A program made the translations under genes and the position numbers. Shown one piece after another: positions 1-10,072 of a DNA stretch of 64,000 nt; within the stretch, counting starts at the first letter, position 1; each line of letters begins with the position of its first letter. Below the pieces are notes generated by a model. It was not told the DNA's origin. It did not search any database and saw nothing but the letters and a program-made list of their open reading frames with translations. The stretch is taken from NCBI GenBank assembly GCA_030549175.1, contig JAUKUA010000003.1:4588001-4652000 (forward strand). The letters are read 5' to 3'. This DNA comes from Lasiosphaeris hirsuta. Taxonomy: Eukaryota; Ascomycota; Sordariomycetes; Sordariales; Lasiosphaeriaceae.

Positions 1-43
1 ATAGCCACCCTCCTGCTGTCCCTCTCCTGTCCTCCTCCCCTAG

Positions 44-402
44 CCGCGACCCTGCAGACCATCTGCCTCGGCGTCTCCTTCTCGTCCGAGGTCAAGGACC
101 CCGCCCGCGTCGCCGCCCTGGTCACACGGCACCCCGAGCTCGCCGTGGTCCAGGACGCGGACCGGCTCGACGCCCTGGGTGCCGTGGGGCTGGCCCGCAT
201 GTTCACCTTTGGCGGGGCCAAGGGCGCGAGGGATCTGCAGGGCAGCGTGGATCACGTGGACGTGAAGCTGGTCAAGCTGGAGGGCATGTGCAAGACTGAG
301 GTGGGTAGGGAGTTGGCGAGGGAGAGGACCGAGAGGTTGAGGCTTTTTCAGGGGTGGTGGGCTGAGGAGGTGGGTTTTGTTGCTACTGTTCAGGGGGAGT
401 AG
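44..402 (+). CDS. HD-domain metal-dependent phosphohydrolase, 3' end only
   Basis: The last exon of a gene whose 5' part lies before the window. A TAG acceptor at 41-43 closes an intron, and the exon reads in frame to TAG at 400-402. The reading has the motif VQDADRLDALGAVGLAR followed by FTFGGAKG, which is the second metal/substrate signature of the small HD/PDEase family (YedJ-like phosphohydrolases). The catalytic HD pair itself would be in the missing upstream exons. These enzymes hydrolyse phosphate esters, often nucleotides, but the substrate of this subfamily is not settled, so none is claimed. The exon ends with an amphipathic helix rich in Arg/Glu and a Trp-Trp pair. Family assignment is from the motif; that the gene is intact upstream is assumed. 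Confidence 0.7.
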
Positions 403-990
403 GGGTTACTGTGTCGCTAGAGAGGAGGGGTTTTGGGTTCAGATTGTCCTTTTAATGGCTTTACTGAGTACCTATGTGAGTATCTGAGATATTTGAGCGA
501 TCAATATTGCTGTCGGGACTGAGATATTATAGAGAAGTCCATGCATGGCCCATGAAGGTGGCCCGCGCCGAAGCTGTCTTAATGTCATAACAGCCAATCC
601 CCCACATAATATAAGTTTGAAACATGTTGGGTACCCCATATCATTACCAATTACTAATATTCTAAGCTCCATTCCTGCTCTCAAACCGCAATATTTGTGC
701 TGAAAGGACAAGTGAAAATACGAAATTAGAAATGAAAGGCATAATACGTGTAAAGATAAAGCCTGAGATAATAACCCGGTATAGTCCTCGCTGATAACCT
801 CACCCACTCACTGCCCTTCTCGCCCTACCAACCTGAAGCCTCTCTGTCATCAACCTCCCTAACTATCATTAACCAGCCCCGATTTTCAAGTATACCTTTG
901 AGCCCCAAAACTACGTTAATGCGTCAGCAACCTTGGACGGCCTCGCGCGGACGTTGACCGGAAGCTTTGCTCATTATATTCACATACCAT
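403..990. other. Intergenic, nothing recognised
   Basis: AT-richer spacer after the HD-domain gene. Short open frames occur on both strands but show no domain, no splice-consistent extension and no protein-like composition. Confidence 0.6.
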
Positions 991-1227
991 GACAGCAGTA
1001 CACATGGCTGAGTCTCGACAACTTGAGGCAATGGCGACAAGCCGCGGGAGAAACCACAGGAGGGGCTGCGCAAGAACTCAACTCAATCATGGAGGAACTC
1101 ATGGCAGTACTCCAGGGGCAGCACTGCCACCAACAGGCCAACAGACGATGGTGGACATTAGCGAAGAATCTTGGAGAGAAGCTCATAGGATGTACCGATC
1201 AAAGATCATCCAGGCAGTAACACGGCG

Positions 1228-1966
1228 ATGGGCTATTCTCGGCTGGATATCCCAGTTCTTACCCTTGAAAATCTCCCGTCCGAGGTCCCGCCGGGATGGT
1301 CTCCGTGTGGCATTAGCATTGCTGGTTTGAAGCGAACGTACCTAACAGCCCTGAAATGCGAACTCGCTAGCATTGGGATACTGATGCACTCTGGATCGCC
1401 CGCCGAAGTATCCCAACAAACCAAAATCTTCCCTACTGTCCTCGAGAAGTATAGTATGATAACACCTACCTACCCGCCACCTCAACTGGGTAGCTGACTC
1501 CCCTTAGTTTACAGGCTGTCCGGGACTACGCCTACATGACAACCGCTTACCGAAGCCCTCTCGATGCCTTCTTCATCTCGGTCGAACGCGCCCTCGACAA
1601 CGATCTACTGAATTGGGGGCTGATACGCCACAACAGATGCATAAACTCCCAGAAATTGGAAAACGCAACTAACACGGGACCTTGGGAGGAGCCGGTCGAT
1701 GGAAAGATCGAGCCTGTGGGGGGCGCGCGGGGGGCGAATGTCAAGAGCATGGCGAGCGGAGGCGTTTTTGTGGAGGCTGGGCGCGGCCTTGGTGGGTGCT
1801 GTGTTCTTGGTGGGGCCCATGTGGCTGTTGGTTTTGAGGCGTGAGTTGTTTTTGCAACTGGGGGCTACGACGGGGTTTATCATGGCATTTCGCATCCGTG
1901 ACGGCCTAGTTTGTAGAGAAGGCGGATCAGGCCTTTACCGGGACGCTAGCGTATGCAGCCGTGTTG

Positions 1967-1998
<32 letters not shown>

Positions 1999-2000
1999 GG
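1228..2000 (+). pseudogene. Frameshifted relic of a fungal membrane protein (DUF6594-like, tentative)
   Basis: Protein-like pieces follow each other in three frames. An exon at about 1228-1458 has LKRTYLTALKCELASIG, then an acceptor TTTACAG at about 1506-1512 leads into AVRDYAYMTTAYRSP and FFISVERALDNDLLNWGL. Near 1764-1768 the sense frame moves by one base and continues as WRLGAALVGAVFLVGPMW, a membrane segment. Near 1910 it moves again by one base and gives EKADQAFTGTLAYAAVL before running into a T27 tract. The order (LQ.EL-type helix, Asp/Tyr-rich middle, GPMW-type membrane helices at the C-terminus) resembles the fungal DUF6594 group; that assignment is inference. Each shift is explained by one extra T in a short T-run. 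An unspliced upstream piece at 993-1215 may belong to it but is not proven. Degenerate gene rather than active one is the best reading. Confidence 0.42.
1972..1998. repeat. Poly-T tract (T27)
   Basis: Uninterrupted run of 27 T at the 3' end of the preceding gene relic. Probably a mononucleotide microsatellite; length may be unreliable in the assembly. Confidence 0.9.
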
Positions 2001-2450
2001 CGTTATCATGCAAGACATGGGGGGAGAGGGGGTAGAGGGCTTATAAAGTCATCATCCATCTCTCAGGTAAACTTGGAAAAGGGTGATGGTCGGGTTCACA
2101 GCAACCTCTTCGTGATTAAACTGTTTCTACCTAGTTAGCTAAGCTACTCCTTGTCCACTCTTCCCCATATAATAACCCTTCTCATCGGCATTTCTCATCA
2201 TCTATTGTCTCCATCGAACAACACCCTAAACTCCGGCATTAAAAAGCTCAGCACCTCTGAATGCGCCCAGCATTAAAAGGAGGAACATGTCCGCTATCGG
2301 ACATGGTAAATATATATATATCTAATAAAGTGAAAAATGACAGTGGTATCACCCGGTGACGTCGGACCATGTCAGACAATATAACGGTATTCGATTTTTC
2401 TCTTACCCCCTTCCACGAAGGGAAAAGGGGGTATTGATTACACATTAAAC

Positions 2451-3149
2451 CTAGAGCAGGTACGCGGCAACAGCGCCGACAATAGCCAGCGCACCCGCAG
2501 CCCTGTGGGATGATGCACCAGCGGTAGGGACAGGGGTGACGGTCGTGCGCGAGCCCGAGGGGCCAACGGGGGTAGCCGTATAGGCGGTAGTAGTGAGATA
2601 GGTGACGGTAGCGTTGCCGCCGTGGAGAGGCTGGGTGGGTTGGACGTAGGTGAGGGTGGTCGTTGGATCGTGGTGGGGCTGAGTAGGGTTGATGTAGGTG
2701 ATGGTTGTCGTCGGCTTCGCGGTGCTTGAAGTGGCCGTGTAGGTCGGCGCGCACACCGAAGCGGGCAGGGTGAAGGTGCCGTTGAAGTTGCCTGAGGAGC
2801 CGTACACGACGCAGTTCTTCTCACAGGCTGCGTCACCGCTGGTTGAGGACGACTGCCAGCACAGAGAGGGGTGGTTGCCGATAGGTTCCTGACCGGCGAG
2901 GTTCTAAGACATATTGTTAGTATGGCTCAACAACTTGGACTCTCGGGAGTTACGTACGTTGCTACAGCGGCCGGGCTGGCCAACGGTACCGGAGCAGCGG
3001 ATGATGATGTCGGTCTTCAGGGAGTCACCGGCGCAGTAAGCAGCACCGGCGGTCTTGCAGGTGTAAGTGCCGTCATCGTTCAAAGTAACCTGAGCGCTAG
3101 AGACAGCAGCCGTGGCGGCAAGGTAGCCAAGGATAGCGACGTTTTTCAT
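2451..3149 (-). CDS. Secreted cysteine-containing protein with Ser/Thr/Pro stalk, probably GPI-anchored
   Basis: Two exons, 3149-2958 and 2903-2451, joined across a 54-base intron (GTACGT donor, CTTAG acceptor, CTAAC branch site) in phase 0, giving 214 residues. Residues 1-19 are a signal peptide (MKNVAILGYLAATAAVSSA). The next ~100 residues form a small globular domain with about eight cysteines, then come Thr/Pro repeats of the type TTTITY/TTTLTY/NATVTYLTTT, and a final hydrophobic tail after SSHRAAGALA, as in GPI-anchored cell-wall proteins. I do not recognise the cysteine domain, so no function is assigned. A TATAA-like element at 3333-3340 lies about 185 bases upstream of the start. Likely location is the plasma membrane outer face or wall. 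The single-copy repeats may be O-mannosylated (inference). Confidence 0.75.
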
Positions 3150-4937
3150 TTTGTATATGATGAGAGTGTCCCTGGTCGTTGGATAGAGCCGGTTGGGTTT
3201 GAGCGAGAGTATCGTCTGGAGCGATGAAGCAACAGGCAAGTGAATGACTTTGCGATGTAGCGAGAGTATAGAGAGACGACGGGAATTGTACGGAGGGTTG
3301 ACACACTGTCATGGAGGCTCGGATGGCGAGACCTTTATAATTGAGAATGCAGCATGCCTACCGCGGCGACTTACATCGTATGGTTAACTTTTAGTCAGGG
3401 ATTTACAAAGCCGGGGGCCCCGGGTCCGCAAACAGTCGCGATAGACTGGGAGACAAAGCACCAAAGGGGCGAGGTACCCCACAGCTTAGCCAGGAACAGA
3501 GTGGAATAGTGGCTGGTGAGGGAGGGAGGGAGGGAGTGGAGGGTCGGAGCTCGTGTTGGACAAGACTAAACCCGGTCGTATGGGACGAGGTCTGGTGTGC
3601 TAGCTTTCTTGAGTGAGGCGAGGCGGGAGGCGGGAGGTGGGTGAGACAGGGTAGGCTCCATGGTAGGCTGTCATTGCGGTCGCTCTGCCCAATGAGGGAA
3701 ACGAAACAGGCACTCCAAAGCGTCCACGGGACCGGCGACGAGAATCTAGGTCTCGCGGGAGCTAAGGTAACGTCACGGCGTTTCTCTCGCCAGGAGCCGC
3801 ATATGGCTCTCTTTCCGTTTGCGGGACATGAAGGAGACACATCTTTCGAATTTTGGCCCTGGTAGCCTGCACCATATCGACATCTTGGGTCAGGGCGCAC
3901 CGTCCCAGTCCATCATCATCATGCCTTGATTTTGTCCGCTGGCTGGCTTTGAGCGGTTGTGCAACAGGGAAAAGTCGGGGGCCGAGATCAGAAAGCAAAT
4001 CGCGACTTCGGATTGGGTTCGAGATTCAGGGTATATTCAGGGACGGAGAGATGAATGGTTTCACGGTGCTACTGCGGCCTTGAACCTTCTCCGATTGAAC
4101 ATTGATGGCGGGGATGTCCTGGGAGCCCTGCAGGAACCCATCAATTCTGCGTCCTGGGGTTTGGAATATACGATGTGTAGGCCGCCCGCTCCTTCCCTCT
4201 TCAGACCATTTAATTCAATTAGGTGAGTGTGTTTTCCCACCCACAACTTCCCCAGTCTGCCTCACGCAAATTCGAGCCTGCATCATCTCCTTCGTGAAAG
4301 CGCAATAATCTGGGGCAAAGAATCCGGGGGGCGCCGCACCGGGTCTGCCCACATACCGTTTGCAGACAAATCTCTGCGACAATGCGACCAACACCGCATG
4401 ATGTCATTGCCGACATTATCGAGTAAGTTAGCCTAGATATGGATGGAGCTGGATGAATGCGCATAAAAATAGACATTTTGCTCTGGTTGACACCCGAAGC
4501 GGACAGGGCGATTATTTGGCCCTCCGTACTCACCGACCGATCCCGAGGCCCTAGGAATTGATCCCAGGGATTGGTCGGGCGGCGACTTCGTGTGCGTATC
4601 GCAGGCAGTCTCTCAGATCGCAATCAATCTGCCAGGGCTAGATCTATGGGTAACACAGCCTCCAGCTCTATGCAGCTTTCTCGACAGCCTCAGCCGCAGC
4701 TAGATTTTTGCTCTGTCTCACATGTTCTCGTGATACCTTCAATTGCTCTTGGTGTTAAGCTAGCCCTATATACACCGGAGACTTCGCATGTGACGCCAGG
4801 CACCACTACTGTCAGCTACACCACCCGGCCCCTCTTTCCTAAACCCGTATATAGACAGCATACCCCTATGTATACCGGAACTCGTACCGACCCCTGCTTA
4901 GATTGCCTTGCTGCTCACTGTCTCAGGGCCCTGTGCC
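3150..4937. other. Long intergenic stretch between two minus-strand genes
   Basis: About 1.8 kb. Apart from the TATA-like element upstream of the secreted-protein gene, only overlapping compositional open frames are visible (for example 3403-3900 minus and 4571-4969 plus); none shows domains or plausible splicing. The right end should contain the agmatinase 3' untranslated region. Confidence 0.5.
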
Positions 4938-6628
4938 CTATAGGTCCTCCTCCTTCTCGCCATCCATGACACTGAGAGGTCTGGCATTGGAGCAATCAGT
5001 ATTTGGTCATTTCCAAACAGAATCAGACAGATACTCACCCTCTTTTGACCATGATGCTCATGATCTCGTACAACGAGTCCGCAGCCGCCATAGTCGTGTG
5101 CTCAGCATTTGTGTCGTATGCGGGCTAACAGTCACATCAGCTCAATCTTACAAACCCCTAGGGACGAAACTTACTGCAACCTCCACGATATCCGCCGCAA
5201 TGAGATTGATCCCATCCAACCCTCTCAAAATAGTCCTCAACTCCCTCGTCGACCATCCACCCGTCTCAGGGGTTCCCGTCGCCGGGGCAACTACACAAAC
5301 CCGTTAGCACCGAGCCCCCTGGACATCTCCAAACCACCCCATCATTCAAGACAACCAAGAGAAAACTCACAAGCCGGATCCAGCGTATCGATGTCCAGCG
5401 ACAGATAAACGGGGTTCGACGTCCCGACCCGGTCCCGGATCCGCTTGATGATGCCGTCGGTGCCGATTGTGTCGATCTCGCGCGCCTCGACAATCTCGAA
5501 CCCGCAATACCCGTCGTTCTCGTAGTCGCTCGGCCCGCTCAGCGTCGTCCGGATGCCCGCGTGGATGTTGCTGTCGTTACGCAGCAGCCCCTCCTGCGCC
5601 GCGTGGTAAAAGTACGTCCCGTGGTTGACTGAGGCGACCTCGGAAGGGCTGCCGCCAAAAACCTTGGGGCGCCCTGGGTGGGGTTAGTATTGTAATGAAA
5701 GAGAGAAAGGAGGTGGGGATGGGAAGGGTTACAGGTGTCGAGGTGGCTGTCGAAGTGAATGACCGAGACGGGGCCGTAGGCGCGGTTGATCGATCGTAAA
5801 AGAGGGAGGGTGATGGTGTGGTCGCCGCCGAGGGTGATGACGCGGGGTAGGGTCTTGCCGAGCAGCGAGGGCCCCTTCTTGGTGGCGTCGGTCTTGGGGG
5901 CGCGTGAGAGGATGCTGAAGTGGCCTTCCTCGATCTGGTGCAGCGCAAAGGTGTTGTCATAGCTACACAGTCGCGACACACATACACATGTAAGTGGAGG
6001 GTTGTCACGAGGGCGTGTGTTGGATGGGTGCCAACCTACGAGGTCACGGGGATGTCACCGCAGTCGATGACTTTGGCCCAGCTGTTGAACGGGTTCGTGT
6101 CCAGGGGCACGTTGTATCCGCCACTGTGGGGGCGCGTCAGCAAGCGAGCCGCGGGAACCCGTGCGAAGATGGGACACAGCCGGCGTACTAGAGGTTGAGT
6201 CGGCGGGATCCCTGCCGGATGCCGGACGGGCCAAAGCGAGCGCCCGGCCGGTACGATGTACCCGTGTCAAAAGGGGCACCTTGCAGAGGGCCGATCAGTT
6301 GACCATTCAGCTGACAGGAGCTTGGACTACGAACCAATGAAAGCTATGTCATAGTTGATACCCCTATGGTTGAGGCAGGGAAGGTAAGGGAGACGGCCGA
6401 AGGTCGATATTCCGGAGAAGACCGAGTCGGCCTACTTGCGCCGTCAACCTCACGGATATAAACATACACGCCAACACCGGAACGGACCTGAGTGCCTCCA
6501 TCTCCTGGCAGCGTGTTGTACCATAGGGCCTGGAGAGGACCAGCAATGGGATCTTGATCGTGGTCATGATCGCCGTGGGCTGCGGCAACGGCCGCAAGGC
6601 AAAGGGCGAAGAAGCTTCGGGCCACCAT
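4938..6628 (-). CDS. Agmatinase/arginase-family ureohydrolase with signal peptide
   Basis: Nine exons: 6628-6488, 6431-6335, 6279-6189, 6123-6040, 5962-5733, 5673-5371, 5290-5175, 5124-5039, 4980-4938; sum 1191 bases, 396 residues. The protein hydrolyses guanidino compounds such as agmatine to putrescine and urea using two Mn ions. All metal motifs are present: LGGDHT, HFDSHLD (the DAHxD motif) and [12 protein letters not shown]. Also seen are [18 protein letters not shown] and the C-terminal [19 protein letters not shown] of the fungal agmatinase group. Residues 1-17 look like a signal peptide, followed by HGDHDHDQD, so the enzyme is probably secreted or vacuolar. The last intron is inferred: exon 8 reaches an in-frame TGA that overlaps a GTGAGT donor, and splicing to ACCTCTCAG at 4980 adds a short acidic tail ending EEDL. 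If unspliced the protein ends 13 residues earlier. Confidence 0.88.
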
Positions 6629-9600
6629 CGTGTTTATAGAGGTTGTCGGAGTCTCCCAATCGGCGAGGATGAGAGCGAGGGGGTATGCTAGAACCCGGAG
6701 GAGGGCTGAACTGTGAGCTTTATGACTTGCTCACTGCTGCCGTCACTGCTGCCGTGCTTCTGCATGCACCTGCGATACGTCCATCGGATTGGCAGAGAGC
6801 ACCGCCATAACATATTCCCGTGCAGGAAATACGACGAACGCCGAGCATCAGTTCGCGAGCTTATCTCTAGGAGCCGCTCCGGGACAAGCTCAAGCCATCC
6901 GTGCCCACTCACTGGTCGGCTCGATGCTGGCCATCTAGCACGCCGGGCAGCGGCATGTCATGGCCGTCGTTCTTGTTAGGTAACGGCTGCCTCATGGTTG
7001 ATGACATCGCGTTCGCATGCGGGAGGAGCATGGAGATAAAGCGGATGGCGTCCGCCAGTTGGACCACGTAGTGCTCGCAGCCTTAGGATTGCAACCTCGC
7101 CGCAGGTTCGGGGTCCCACGCTGCGCCGCGAGATAATTTAGACCACTAATGGAATCTCGAAAGATGCAGGCAGTCAGAGATCGGACCCGGCGAGTAGCAT
7201 GCTCGTCCGGGTCGTTGTCAATGACGCCAGTGGTCCGGAGCGGGGCTCAAGCCATTGACAAACGGCCGTGGTGGGGTTGAAGATAAGCTCTGGCTTGCTG
7301 GGCTGCTGCGGCAATATGGTTGTCGGTCTTGAGACTTCAAACCTGTGCCTGATAAGGGCAAGGCATGCCTGTTAGCTATGCTGCCATGCTACTCGCCGCT
7401 GGGGAGCCACAGAAACGTGGTCATAGAGAGCTACTCTTCGCCAAACAGGAACAGATTTGGCTCCTTGAAGGGTAGCATGTGTGCTACGGTTTCTCCAAAA
7501 CCGTAATCAGCACTTTGTATGGGAAAACATGTGGCTTTCATCGTTTGATGTTTAACAAAACCCATACCTGCCTCATACCTAGGTTTGTAGAAAAAGCCTT
7601 GATGGAGCACTGGCTTCAGTGCCTCTTTGCGCTTGCAGGTATCCCTTTGCAAAGATGAAGCAGCTCGGAGTTGGCTGTATGACGTTAACTTTTTAAGGGA
7701 TTTGGGGAGCTCATCCTCTCAAATCAACCAAGATAGACAAGTTAGGTTGGCTGAGGAGACAGCTTTGCCTCGCGACGATATCCCCCTTTTCAGTATTGCT
7801 TACTGAGGAGTCAAGGGGTCATGCAAACACGAAAATGTGTCTAAGGCCGGGATCAACCCTGTGCCAGCTGTGCGGCCCGTCTTCGACCAAGTTTCGGTAC
7901 CGGGTTCCTCGGGACCTTCAAGCGGTCCCATTAAGAGTGGCATGAGGCGAGGCGGGGCGGCTGTGATTTAAGCATGGATCCTTCATCGACTTCGACTAAG
8001 CAGCCAATGCACGTAGATTTGAGACAAGTAAGATATAAATGGGGGCGATGGAGAATGGAAAGGAGTGCAACTGTTGGCTAGCATGTCCTTCAGTTATCGG
8101 CCAGACACTGCCGATTTGCGTGCGTTGTTGGATGCGAGTGACAGTGCAACCACGACATTCAGTCTAAAAGCGGCCCGTCAGATACTTCCATATAATTAGC
8201 TGCGTTATAGGTCCCGAGAGGACGGGAGCCCGCAAATCCACCTGATGGTATCACCGGTGAGACGGATGCCGCGCGACGAAGCATATGTGGACAATGGGGG
8301 CATCAGGTGGGCAATAGATGTCGAGCAGCGCTGGCCTTCTGACCCAGCCCCCCCCGACGATGTTGCTTGCACTTGCTTGCACACTTGCTTGCACAGCAGA
8401 GGGGGGGAGGACGGAAGGTGATTCGCCGCGGAACTGCTGCGCGCTCTGCATGCGTCGAAAAGGCACCAGCAGCCCTCGCACGCTGATTTGGCTGATGTCC
8501 TGGTTTTGGTGCAGCACGCTAGCGGTCTGTCGATGCTCGATGCAGTCGCGCGTTCCACACGGGTCTTGTACACAGCAATAGTTGGGCAAAGCGATGCCGT
8601 GAGGGCGAGAAACTGCAGGCCCAGCGATGGCGACCTGCAGTGCTCTGCGCTCTGTGTGGACGCCTGGCTCAACCTATTCTTGTCTTGGGGTCTGCGTGTC
8701 TGGGCCTGCGGGTCTGGGTCTCTGCTTCTCCAAGTCTGCATCGCTCTGCGTCTCCAGTCTGCGTCTGGCTGGGACTGCGCGAGGACACACCGACTGCAAC
8801 AGGACGACTGCGAGACGACTGCGGCCAGAGCGCAATGAACAATAGGAGGCGGAAAGGCGGCAAAATGGGTCCAAAGGGAGCCTAGGGAACGAGGTGTGGA
8901 GAGGAGGCCGAGGATGGGCCACTTTTTCCTTTTGAACAGGCAAGATGTACAAGCATCTCCCCCCACTGGTCCAGCCTCTCTGCAAATCCCCCTCTTGGCC
9001 CGAGCGTTTGTCTCTGATGTCGAGGAAGCTGGGAAGCTGGGAAGCAGCCCCCGTTCCCCATCGCAAAGGCAGCGGCAGGGAAGGAAGGACCCGAGGGCGG
9101 GCAAACAGTCTGCATCGCAATTCCCCGCGCGGTGTGAAGGCAGCTGGCCTGCTGAGAGCTGGGAGTTGGGGGTCTTGGCACTGTGCCTGCCAGCTGCTGC
9201 TCGCTGTCGACGATTCGAGGGCTAGACGGTTTAGTGAGGGAAAATTGAACTGCCTCTTTTGTCTCGTGTCCAATCACCCAAAGCCAAACCGTGTTCCGTT
9301 CTCTGTCAAGTGTGTGTGGCGCGGTGCCTCCCTTTCCTTTTCCACGCCGCCAGACTCCCGCCACCCATTCTACACCGTCCTAGAACAGCCAAGTAGTCAA
9401 TAGTTAGCATCGTTTCATTTCAGGTGCCGCCTGGCGCTTGCAACCCCTTGCCTGTATTCCCCCATCTCGGTCTGTCTCCTGTCTCTTGCCCCCCCGCCCT
9501 GCACACAGCTCGCAACTCCCGAACAATGCGCCGGGAGAGCTCGACCTAAGCTCGCGACCGTGTGATTGGTGAATAGGCGCAGCCATTGGAGAGGACTTCT

Positions 9601-10072
9601 GCGAAAACACCGGACATGACAGCGACTGCGCTTCCTGCCACCCGCGCCCAGACCTGATCAGGACTTGCAGACTTGCACGACCATTCAGCGGTGGACAAGG
9701 CCCCGAAAGCCAGTTGTCGGTGTCTCAGATAGGCCGCTGGCATCTGTTTCGACTGCCATCTGCCATCCGCCTTCCGCCATCCGAACGGCCGCAAATCCCA
9801 TGTCCATGTCCCACCTCAGCCTCTCCCTGGCCGCCCGCGAGACCTGCGAGACCTGCGAGACTGCAAAAGCCAAGTGCCAGACCTAGCTGCTGTATCGCCA
9901 GCCGCCCTATTACCTACCCCCCTCTTATCCAGACACCAACCCTCGTAACTGTTCGCAACATGCGAAGCCCCTCGCCGTGGTCGACTTAGGTTGTTGAGAG
10001 TGCCTGAGAACATAGGACGACCGGAACGGCATTTGCTTGGCTCGGCATCGCTGCTTCGTGCTGTCGCTGCCA
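6629..10072. other. Gene-poor 3.4 kb upstream of the serine-rich gene
   Basis: The left part (6.6-8.2 kb) carries no recognisable gene. From about 8.2 to 10.0 kb the sequence is GC-rich with long open frames on both strands at once, including a 299-residue minus frame, made of low-complexity tandem words (TGCTTGCAC-type repeats near 8366-8396, TCTGCGTCT-type repeats near 8690-8770, GAGACCTGC repeats near 9838-9858). I read it as promoter and long 5' leader of the gene at 10073, as is common for large fungal regulators; no coding claim is made. Confidence 0.5.

Noticed and set aside
3997..4030. tRNA-like GGTTCGAGATTC T-loop motif
   Set aside because: No matching acceptor stem, D arm or anticodon stem could be drawn around it. 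Other GTTCGA-type hits in the window also failed, so no tRNA is reported.
8205..9104. 299-residue minus-strand open frame
   Set aside because: Lies in GC-rich sequence with equally open frames on the other strand, is built of tandem words and shows no domain or signal; best explained by stop depletion.
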